A stretch of DNA of 64,000 bases from Acanthopleura granulata (lineage: Eukaryota > Mollusca > Polyplacophora > Chitonida > Chitonidae): positions 11,038,078-11,102,077 of the forward strand of contig JABBOT010000080.1 in assembly GCA_016165875.1 (NCBI GenBank). Direction: 5' to 3'. A program made the position numbers and the translations under genes. The notes under the pieces were generated by a model. The model ran no database searches, had not been told where the DNA came from, and saw nothing but the letters and a program-made list of their open reading frames with translations. Below, piece after piece: positions 41,701 through 53,700 of the stretch (the first letter of the stretch is position 1; each line of letters begins with the position of its first letter).

Positions 41701-44700
41701 CCTACAAGTGAAGCGAACAGTATAAGAGTGAGTCAGATATTAAGAACAATTCTGTTTCTGGCGTTTAAGGCAATAATCTCAAAATTATTCTTCGTCTTTT
41801 ACATTGTGTCAATGATTGCTACATGGTCTACGAGTAGATCATAGGCTACGATTGGCCGTGAAGGCGCCCCGGTAGAACGCGCTTCATTTATAACACGGTC
41901 AGTGGATTTGTCCCCCAACAACTGCATAGTAATGAGGGAAGGTACCTGAGTAAAAGGTACATGAGTCTTTTTTTGTTTTTGAGAAATAACTCTTGCATAC
42001 TCTCTGCATAACTCTTGCTACTCCCTGTCATTGTCAGTTTACTGAGAAAGCGGAGCGCATTGGTCAGCTGGAGTTTGAGCTGGAGGACTGTCAGGGCATG
42101 GTGGTGCGGAAGTCTGACCAGGTGACTGAGCTGACTGCTCAGATACAGGCTCTGAAGGAGGAACTGGCAACAACTATAGAGGAGAAGGAGACTGTCAACG
42201 CCGAGGTGAGATTGGGCAAGACGTGTATGCTATTGTGCATCATACAGGTGCATGGGAAAATAAGAATTATTTAAACTTGATTCAATCAAGAATGCATTTG
42301 TGAGTCCATTTTGAATTTGTCAATAAATATATTTTGTCATTGAATATATAATACATGTACATTTTTGCCAGGAATGTTTATATACCGTGTGAAAGGCAGT
42401 GCAAGGTCATCGTGTTAGTTGTCAGTTTGATGCAAGAATTGTTCATGTTATTTCTTGATGCCAGATTTGTACTGTTTCTGTAAATTGTGTGATGTTAGTG
42501 TTTGTGTGCTTTTGAAAGTTAAAATTTGGTATTGTCAGAAGAAAAGCCAAGAAGAGCTTACATCTGTTGGTACATGTATGAAAGCAGAGTCAGATATAAC
42601 CTGTTAAATTGGGCACCCTATTGGGACACCTAATTTGGGCTAGAAGTTGGAGTGATATGTACTATTAGCTAAGTATGATACTCAAAATCAAGGATATTGA
42701 TTGAAGTTAGAAGTCATATTAAATCAACACCAAATTAATGAAAATATTTTGGCCTTTGACTATAATTTGGGAACCTGTTAAGGGAATGGAAAATGGCCTG
42801 CAAGTGACTGTGGAAAAACAGATTTTTTAATAAATTTTATTGTATCGTATGCAGTGATTACTTCCAGCCTGCAAATATGTACTTGACATTTTTGAAAACA
42901 TCGCTTTGGCGAAAGTGGTATGTTCCAAGAGACTTTTGTCCAGTAATAAATACCATGGAATACATGGTCATACGACTTTGTCCAAAGGGGTGTTTTCAAA
43001 AAATGTCAGGCACCTGTGTGCAGGCTTGTTACTGGTTGAACAAGAACAGCTCAAATACTGATGTTTGTCTTCAGGTGGGTCGTCTGCAGGACAACCTGCA
43101 TGAGTTACAGCTGAACCTGGCCTCTGCGCATCAACGTCACAAGTCAGAGGTGGCCAAGCTAGAGGAGCAGGTACGCGGAGAGGAGCGCCACCTGGAGGAG
43201 ATGACCCAACACTGCGCTGCGCTTGACCAGGAGATCAAGCGCAAGGAAGAGCTGATCGGACGAAGAGACGAAGAGATGCAGGCAGCCAGAGACAACATAG
43301 CTGCAAAGGTTGACGAGATTGAGAGACTAGAGAAGACAATCCGAGAGCTGAATGTGAATATTGCCTCTCTGCAGAAAACACTGAAGCAAACCGAGAATAC
43401 TGTAAGTCTGTGGTGTGGAGCATTGTGTGTGGCTTAAGCAAACAGAATACTGTAAGTCTGTGGTGTGGAGCATTGTGTGTGGCTGAAGCAAACAGAATAC
43501 TGTAAGTCTGTGGTGTGGAGCATTGTGTGTGGCTTAAGCAAACAGAATACTGTAAGTCTGTGGTGTGGAGCATTGTGTGTGGCTTAAGCAAACAGAATAC
43601 TGTAAGTCTGTGGTGTGGAGCATTGTGTGTGGCTTAAGCAAACAGAATACTGTAAGTCTGTGGTGTGGAGCATTGTGTGTGGCTTAAGCAAACAGAATAC
43701 TGTAAGTCTGTGGTGTTGAGCATTGTGTGTGGCTGAAGCAAACAGAATACTGTAAGTCTGTGGTGTGGAGCATTGTGTGTGGCTTAAGCAAACAGAATAC
43801 TGTAAGTCTGTGGTGTGGAGCATTGTGTGTGGCTTAAGCAAACAGAATACTGTAAGTCTGTGGTGTGGAGCATTGTGTGTGGCTTAAGCAAACAGAATAC
43901 TGTAAGTCTGTGATGTTGAGCATTGTGTGTGGCTGAAGCAAACAGAATACTGTAAGTCTGTGGTGTGGAGCATTGTGTGTGGCTTAAGCAAACAGAATAC
44001 TGTAAGTCTGTGGTGTGGAGCATTGTGTGTGGCTTAAGCAAACAGAATACTGTAAGTCTGTGGTGTGGAGCATTGTGTGTGGCTTAAGCAAACAGAATAC
44101 TGTAAGTCTGTGGTGTGGAGCATTGTGTGTGGCTTAAGCAAACAGAATACTGTAGGTCTGTGGTGTTGAGCATTGTGTGTGGCTTAAGCAAACAGAATAC
44201 TGTAAGTCTGTGGTGTGGAGCATTGTGTGTGGCTTAAGCAAACAGAATACTGTAAGTCTGTGGTGTGGAGCATTGTGTGTGGCTTAAGGAAACAGAGTAC
44301 TGTAAGTCTGTAGTATACAGTGTTTTATGTAGCTTATGCAAATAGAAAATACTGCAAGTCTGTAGTATGCAGTGTTGTATGTGGTATAAGCTAATAGAGA
44401 ATACTGTAAGTCTGTAGTACAAAGGGTTGTATGTAGCTTAAGCAAAGAGAGAATGATGTAAGTAACACTGTACTCATTAAGAGAATACCTTAGGTCTAAA
44501 ACAATTATTGTTAACAAATAGAGAGTGCTGTAAGTATTCAGTATAGGGTGTTGTATTATGAGAACATGAGGGCTGGCATTGACAGATTTGATGCTGTAAT
44601 CTGTCTGTTTTCATGAGGAGGAATAGCATTGGCTGGTTTTATAGGTTAGCAACTCTCCCATGTATTGTTGCAGTTGTCTGATGTACAGACAGATGGGGAC

Positions 44701-47700
44701 ATGGTGAGGACTGAGCTGTCAGAGGTCCGCTCTCAGTACAAGGACTGTGCTCAAGAGGTAAGTAGGCCGCTGTCAGTCACAGAGGGTGCCATGGACGTGG
44801 ATAATAAGCCTGAGGGTGGTGGGGAAATGCAATTTTCTCTGATCCCTATCTGAACAAAGGTCTGATGTCTCTCCTAATGTTTTGACGGAAATCAAAAAGA
44901 GTTTGGACAGATCCTAAATACTGGATGTCACTGTTGCTTATCATTCCAGTTGTGGAGAGAGCAGTTTTGTGTAACTGGAGAATGCGACTATGTCACAGCA
45001 GCTTACAGCCGAACTAAATCTTTGACCAAAGTTTCATGATGCAAGCATTCATTTTTTTTAGCAGACTCACCATGATGATCAAAAGTATGTGGATGTGTTC
45101 AGTGTTTTGTTCTAGCTGGTTCACAGGGAGCTGCAGAAGTGTGTTCGTATTGTTGAGTTTCCTGTTCTTTTCTGGCTCACAGTTAGTGACACTGTGTTAT
45201 ATCTTTTTCTCTACTTACTTATAGTGAGAAGTGAATTTGTGTTCATGTGTTCAGCATTTTATTTCAACTTACCCTAAGTCTTATAGTTTTGGGGACAGAG
45301 ATTACTACTGCTGAAAGAAAAAAATTATGTTTCTCCCCAAAAGGACATGTAAAGATATGTATATGTTGTTCTTTTAATGTACTAATCATGTTAGGAAAAA
45401 CAAACTGGGTATTCCTGTTACATTTACATGTATATTGGCTAATAAGAGCAGATCAGATGTCCCAAAAGTCATAAGAATTAGGATCCTTACTATGAGAAGG
45501 AAGTTGATGTTAATGTTTTCAGCTTTCTTTTTCTTTTTTCTTTTTTTTTTTTTAACAGCAGCCTAACTTTCAAAAGCTATAATGTGTTCAGCTTTTCGTT
45601 TCAGCTGGCTCACCATGAGGAGAAGTTAATGTTAATGGAGCAGTCTCTCCACACCACCCAAGAGCAGCTGAGCCAGAGGGTCACTGAGGTGGTCAGACTG
45701 GAGCAAGTCAACCGCAAGCAGCAGACCGAGCTCAAAACGATGACCGAGCGCAACGCCAGCTACGAGGGCGAGATCAGCGAACAGAAAGCCTTGATAGAAA
45801 AGCTGCGCAAAGATCTGCTCTCCTCAAAAGAGGCCAATCACGAGGCACAGCAGGAAGGCATGGCATACAAACAGCAGGTGCATAAATGTGCCGTGGAGCT
45901 GGAGGGATTGAAGGAACAGGAAAAAATGCTGACAGAACAGGTGAGGCGCAGAGAAAGTCTGCTACAAAGACTGATGGGAATTGTGGTGTAGAATTCTTTT
46001 AGAAGTCTTATACCTAGATTGGGTACCTCATGGACAAGGGATTTAGCGCTCTGGTGCAGTGTAATGAGCAGGTGCCTGTAACCAATGCAATCCTTGTGAG
46101 TTCAAGCCCAGTCATAACTTATTATAACTATGGGCAAGTAAGGTTCAGATATATACATTAGAAAATTGTGTAGAAAATTTCATTTTATTGGATAATTGCC
46201 CACATGATGAAACTGCCACCCAAAAGGTGACAAAATAAACCATTATCAGAGGCCAATAGCTCCAATAATAAGATTTGAATATGTCCCATTTTTCAATTAC
46301 ACAGAGTCTTGGCTAAAAATACCAAATTCCGGTTAATTAACCCTATCAGACCTTGAGCTCGCATGGTACCTCTGAAAATGAAATTTTCCTTTTCAGCACA
46401 TGACAGAGTCCATATTTGAGAGGCCAATAAGTCAAATAGGAAAAGAGATAGAGCAATTCTGATGCTTGACTCTGGTTTATTGGATACCAAGATGTTTTAT
46501 TCATTGGCAAAGGATTTGTCTTCAAAACCACCTGCAAATTAACACAGGTGATCTGTAAATGCAAAAAGTGGGGGAGACCTCCCTTTCTAGGTTCATATCT
46601 CAGAAACTATTTAGAGTTGAAAGCTAAAATTTTGCATGTCTTCATTACTCATGTTAAGCTACCTTCCCTTTAAAATTTCAGCCAATTCTGAGATGGTGAC
46701 CCGGGAACCTCTCATGAATTTCATTTGGAATGACCCATAAACCTTATTATTAGTGGATATTGTTGCTTGTTTTTCAGGTTGAACAGCAGGACCAGTTACT
46801 AAGTCAGCTACAAGCAGAGCTACGTAGTGAGAGAACGCGTCACCAGGATACCAACCGCAACTTACAGCAGGCGCGACGGTCAGCAACTGACCTCAGTGAC
46901 GACATGGATGCCGTTCAGAAGCAACTCAAAGATCTCACGGCCAGGGTAAGTGTATGAAGAATAGGAATTTATGGAGATAGTGCAATAACTGTGTAAAATT
47001 GTGTTATGTTTTCTTATGTCTTCCTTTTTTGGGGGGTGGGGGTGGGGGGATTTTTCATTTCCTTTTGCAGCAGTAGCAACAGTGTTCATTTTTAAGCTTA
47101 TGGCAAAAAACCAACTGATTCAGAGACTTACTGCAACTTCAGTGGTGTAGCAAATGAAAATGACGAGAACTTGACCCTGTGTGGTGGCCATAAATATAGC
47201 AAATAACGCCCATTTTATTTCTTTGACATCAGTGACATCCCTGCATATAGATATATTTGCTCTCTACACTGCATTTGGTTAATAAAGCAAACGGTATGTT
47301 AATTTTATTAAAAAAAATTTTATATAAATTTCTTCCAAATTTGCCCATTGATGAATTAAGTAGGCGAACAGCATTAGTTATTTGCACACATTAGTTATCT
47401 TGAAAATTATCCAGAAGTCCATGCTGTGTACAGCAGTTACCGTCTGTAATAGTTGTAAGAGAAGTGTGTGTGGTTAACCTTTCTGTGTACAAGAAGAATA
47501 TTGTGATGATTTCAAACTGTTAATGTGGATCGATTCCAAATGGAATTTGATAAATGTATTAAATGCTGCATTACATTGAAATCCTTGATCAACACTTTTA
47601 TGGTACTTTATTGGATTTTCAGAGTATTTTCAGACAAAATCACACTGCACAGCAATTAAAAAATATGTTCTGTATTGTGCTGCAGATTAAGGAAAGAGAT

Positions 47701-50700
47701 GACATCATCCAAAGCCAGAGAGCGGATATTGACTCCCTTCAGCAGGGTCAGAGGTCACTGAAGGAGGACCTGGCAGAGAGAGACGGTCAGTTACGGGTGG
47801 CCAAGATGAACCTGGAGTCTTCCAAAAAACAGACATTCCATCGGGGACAGGAGGTGAGCATGTAATTCACCTAAAGTCATTACATTTTGCTTGATTTTGA
47901 TAGATTCATCCACCCCTAAGGACCAGGGGCCAGTTTCAAGAAGCATACTTAAGCTAAATAACCCTTAACTACCATGGCAACGTATGTTATACACATATGA
48001 AGTACACTTAGTGACGTGCTACTTTGCACTAAGTATGTTTCATGAAACTGGACCTAGGGCATGGTTTCATGAAGCGTATTTAGTGCAAAGTAGGCCTTAG
48101 CTAAGTACACTTTCTATCCCTACAACATATGTTGTATTGGCCTTTAAGGGCATTTACTTAGCGAAGTACACTTCATCAAACCTTGGTCAGATAAGAGTTT
48201 TTTGTGAAGTTTTATTAATTTCTTACCAGAAAAACTTCAACATTGGCATCAAGCGTATCAGTCTAAGGTGTTTGTGTTCTTCTGAAATTGAATTTGACAT
48301 TCTAAACATTCAGTGAAATAAAGTAATTTACACATAACTTCATATGAACGAACTACCAAGACATCTACATGTTGCTGTGATGATGTGATTGTGTGATGGT
48401 TTGATTGCGTGATGTTGTGATGGTTGCACAGTAAAGATCCTTATATTTCACCTATCAGACACACAAGGTACAGGTTCAATACCAACCTAGGACAGGCAGT
48501 TTTGATTCAGATTCCAGATTTGCATCCACAGTGAAACACTGGGCTGTAGTGAAAATGAGGGTAGTATCTCATGGTACAGTGACGTCACTTCATTGACTAA
48601 TGTCCTTTTCTCAGTGAACACTGGAAAAGTGGGTGAGCGACGCACAACGGGACAGCCCTAATCTAAAGCCCAAAATTGTTAAGTTCTTCCTTAAACCCGA
48701 ATCACTTAAATGAATAACCTAATGAATGTTGTAGATTTCCCGCTATGAAGAGTCTTTGAGTCAGGTACAGAATGAGCTGGAGAAGACTCAGGATCAGTAC
48801 AGAAAGTGCCACGCAGAGGTCAGTTCTAATCTCTACTTCTCTATGCGCTAGACCTGGGTTTCTGGGTTAAAGCTGGATGAACAGAACATTGAAAAAAACT
48901 TAAATTTGTTCATGCTGTGTTCCATGTGACAGTTGATTCTGTATTTTGATTATTTTGCAGCATTGTTGGTGATGCAGAAGCTGTAGTTAAATAACCATAT
49001 GAGGATTTTGTGTGCAAATTAAATTTAATGTGATTTTTGATTTTTAACTGATTTTTGTTTTATTTAGCTGGTTTTAAAAACCTATATTTGCTTCTTGTTC
49101 TGATTTTTGATTTTTTCAATCTCATATTCATACCAGTAACTGTTTCCCAGCCTTATTACACATTTTATCGCCTCAGTGGATTTTTGGTTAGAGCGTCCGC
49201 CTCAAGGTCTGGATCAAACCCTGGTCGGGTCATGCCAAAGACTTCAAAATGGTACTGTTACTTGTTGCTCAGTACTGAGAGAATAGAACAAGGAAACATG
49301 ACTGGTCGGCCCAGTGTCAGTATAATGTGACTGGGTGGGGCGTCATGTCTGGTGTCTTCAGCATGGACTTGTCCTGCCGCAAGAAGATACAGAATATATA
49401 TACATTCTAAGTACTCCTCGTCTTCATATGATTGAAAGATGATTAAATATGATGTAAAACCCAAGCACACATATATATATATTACACCTGTTCATACCTG
49501 ACATGACTGAGATACAGCCAACGTGGCACTGAAGCCTAATCATTACACCTCTTCATACCTGACATGACAGAGATACAGCCAACATGGCACTAAAGCCTAA
49601 TCATTACACCTGTTCATGCCTGACATGACAGAGATACAGCCAACATGGCACTAAAGCCTAATCATTACACCTGTTCGTACCTGACATGACAGAGATACAG
49701 CCAACACGGCACTAAAGCCTAATCATTACACCTGTTCATGCCTGACATGACAGAGATACAGCCAACATGGCACTAAAGCCTAATCATTACACCTGTTCAT
49801 ACCTGACATGACAGAGATACAGTCAACATGGCACTAAAGCCTAATCATTACACCTGTTCATACCTGACATGACTGAGATACAGCCAACATGGCACTAAAG
49901 CCTAATCATTGGCTCTTTCTGTTGCCTGCATTACAGCTGCTGGACAATGAGCAGAAGGTTCATGACCTCAAGGTACAACTGACCACTGTCCAGGGCAACC
50001 ACAAGGAGGCCATGGAGCAGCTAGCTGAACGGTCCAGGTTGGTGGCGTCCCTGAAGACTGAGATGGCCAAGTTACAGCAGCAGAACCAGTCTATGACTGA
50101 GGAAGTAAGGGCATTCTCTTATCGTCCAGTACATGGTACTAAAGGTTGAGCATCTTAAAGAGGTCAAGGCTGCTACACATGCCATGGGTGGAAAGAAGAA
50201 ATTCTTGAGTTAGGCAATAAAGCAACAGTTGAACGAATGAGTAAATAAATAAATTTGTGCGGTGTCATGATCCAGGTGCCTCTCACCAAGGTGATTGCTC
50301 TAAGTTTAAGCCCAGCTCACACAGGTTTCCCTCCTTATTGTACATGGGAAGGCCTGCCAGCAGCCTGCAGATGACATGGGTTTCTGCCAGGTTCTACCAG
50401 GTTTCCACTCACCATGTTGCTAAGTGAAATACTGTTGAGTACAACGTAAATCACCAATCAATCAATCAATCGAATAAATAAATAAATGTAAATGTCATGG
50501 CGACAGAGGTGCTTGTGCAAGTTTGCAGGGATTCTGCCAGACAAGCATTTTGAAACATGGCCCTTAGGTTTTTAAACATAGCTAAACTTGGTATCTTGAT
50601 CATATTATGAATCAAAAACCCAAGATTTTGGACAAATATATATATAAAAAAAAAATTACGCATTGGATATGGGTCCATGCCGTCCATGGAGCTGTGTAGT

Positions 50701-53700
50701 GGATTTTGCTGTAATTAACACCACAAGGCCTTGCCTGAGGTTACGAGTTCAAGTCTGTACAAATTTGTCTTTGTTCTGTAGATTACTATGTACGAGGAAA
50801 AGATGCGAAGACTGAGGCAAGAGTTAAAGAAGCTGCAGGAAGTCAATCTAGCATCTGAAGACGAGGTAAGTCAAGTCAACGTAACTACGTTGGCTTGATG
50901 AAATTGTAATTATTGTAATTTGTAATTTCATATTTTCTGACAAAAGGAAAGTCTTGTTCTCTTGTAGCTAGGTTGATAACTTAAACTGAATCCCGTAAAA
51001 AATCAACTGCTCAAGTATAACTTTAAATGCATTTTGTAAACAAAATTATTCATGATGTTTTGTATGTATATTTCATGTTGGGGTACATATGAAATTATAA
51101 AATAACCTGTCTAGTTTCATATAACAGCCACATAATATGTCAAACATGTACCGAGTATGTGGGTGTGAATTTGTGGAGGATTGTGTGTACCTGTGGTTAA
51201 TGCTGGGGTGTATTCTACACAGCCATTTCTGACCTAATACAAGTTTAGTGCTGTTTGAGAAGGCCGAGAAATTGATATTTTGAATACCTTATAATTGTGA
51301 GCATGAGACATTTGTGTCTAACTTTGAACTTCCAGACATGGCTGTGGTTGTGAATTGACCGCTGGTGTGGTTTTTGCCAGATCCTGTGTTGTCAGTCAAT
51401 TTAGTTCACCTTATATGATCTTTGCCCACAGCTGCAAAACTACGAGTCTAGGTTCATGGGCCTTCAGTCGGAGCTGGCTTCCAGTCAGGAGAAGCATCGC
51501 CAGAGCCTTCAGGAGCTCTCCGTGAAGGAGGAGGAGATTGTGGTACTCAAGGTGGAGTTATCTTCCATTCAGGAGAAATATAAAGCCACTGTGGACGAGG
51601 TAAACTGTTTACTGCATTTCTCTTACATGGTGCAAGCTTTATTTACTGTTTATGTTAGGCCATCCTTAAATATATGGTTTTTGCAGGTAATAGAAGCAGG
51701 GAAATTTTGTGTTTTTTTTTTTTCTTTTTCCTTTCTAATGAATTAGATAAGGATACATTTTCAAGAAATTAAAATGGAGAGAAAAATAAAAATAAACAAA
51801 AAAATAAATTCTGTCTGAAGCCCAATAAAAACTTTAGAGTAGGGCCCTTTTGTTGAGGGTTGGTTGGGCTGCCGGCAACAAACATATTTTTAAGCTTTAT
51901 GTTTCTTCTGTGGTGGTGACCAAGTTGTCTGCTGAAGGAGCTCAAGTTGTTTCTTTGTGAGATTTCATGGGTTTCACTTGTTATGTATGATGTTCCCATT
52001 TACTGTCAGCCATAATGAGCTTAGCTGATTGTGTAGCGTCCTCCTCGTTTGATGAGCTTGACTCATTATTTAAGATGTTCTTTTTATTGTTCAGTCACGA
52101 TGAGATTGATCCATTATTTGAGGCATTTCTACTTGTTCAGCTGGACAGATTTTGTACTGAACTTGACCCATTATTTAAGGTGTTCTTCCTTGTTGTTCAG
52201 TCATGATGAACATTGTCCATTACTTGAGGCATTTCAACTGGTTGTTCAGTGGTCAGTGTGATCCTTTATTTGAGGCGTTTCTACTTGTTCAGACGGACAG
52301 GTTCCGAAATGAGCTGGAGCTGCTAGGACACAACTACGCCAGCGCTAACGAGGAGATCGAGGGTCTGCGTGTTGCCCTGGAGGATTCCCGGGCCAATGGG
52401 GACAGACTTCACCGGGAGAGCGAGCTGGTCGTTCAGAATGTCAACACCTGGGTGCAGGAACAGAAGTAAGATCTTAGCCTCCAATCCTGAAGTGAATTAA
52501 TATTATGGTTTGTGGTTAATTATCCCCTGCAATATATCAAGGTTTTTTTATAGCCAATTTCTGTTTAGAAATTGATTTTGAACAAAGCACAAAACTTATT
52601 TTTTCGTCACCAAGGTATCAGTTTTTTTAAGTGAAAACTCAGGACAGTATTTGTCTAAAACTCAATTTTGCAGCATGTGAATAGAAAAACCTGTGATATC
52701 AGTTCCATCATCATGATATGAGGACCCTTCCAGCAGTCAAAATTTGACTGACACCTCGGAATAATGTGGTACTGTTTCCTTGTGGTTTAGGGGCACACTG
52801 AGTGAGATGATGCTTTTAGACAAGTAACAAGTGTAACTCTGATACACTGTGCGGTCTCAGTGAATTTGAATGGACCTCCTTTTGCAGTAGCGCTATTTAA
52901 TGCCAGTATGAATTACTTGTTGTCCAAGTTCATCAGTCTGTTTCATCTGTGTCTAATTTGTAGAGGAATTTAATCGGCTAAAGTAAATGACTTAAACCAC
53001 TCCTTGTCAAATGCTTTATGAATCTTCTTACATGAAGCCATTGTCAACCAACAAGAACAGTATTTTAACCTGCAACTTTGACCTCGATTTTAAACTATGA
53101 CCTTTGACCTAATTTTAGCTGGCAACCTTTGACCTCAGTTTTAGGCTGTAACTTTTGACCTAAGTTAATTCTTTGCTGTGACCTGTGACCTCCTTGCCTG
53201 TGGGCCAGTGCATGTTTTGATATGTACATGTGTGTATGCAATCTCTGTGGTATCACTTATCAGCTCTGAATTTTTAAAGGATTTTATAATGTTTATTGAA
53301 GTTGATTCTGCATGGACAAGTTGGTTGTGAAGTGTTTTTATTATTTGTTGAATTTCATTGATTGCATGGTGTTGGAGTGGATTTATTGCATGGTTTTGTT
53401 TTCTTTGATATGTTAACAGACAAGCCAATGAAAAACTTGGAACTAAAATCAGGTAAATGTTTGCTTGTATATCCTTGATTGTATTTTGGAATGAGGTTTG
53501 TTTAATTCTTTGCATGTCAGTGATTGTGTTTAATTTGTGAAATAATCGCACATAGTAAAATTGCAACTATTTGTAACATTGAGACAAGAGGACTAATGTA
53601 ATGATTGTAAGCGTATTACCAACATGTAGGTTTACTTAAACATTAAATGTGACATATACAGTTAATCTGCCAACTATTCATGGTGCATTATGGTTAGCAG

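Noticed and set aside
43235..44422. Minus-strand open frames with repeated LKPHTMLHTTDLQYS
   Set aside because: Antisense of the 50-bp donor array; identical by repetition, not coding.
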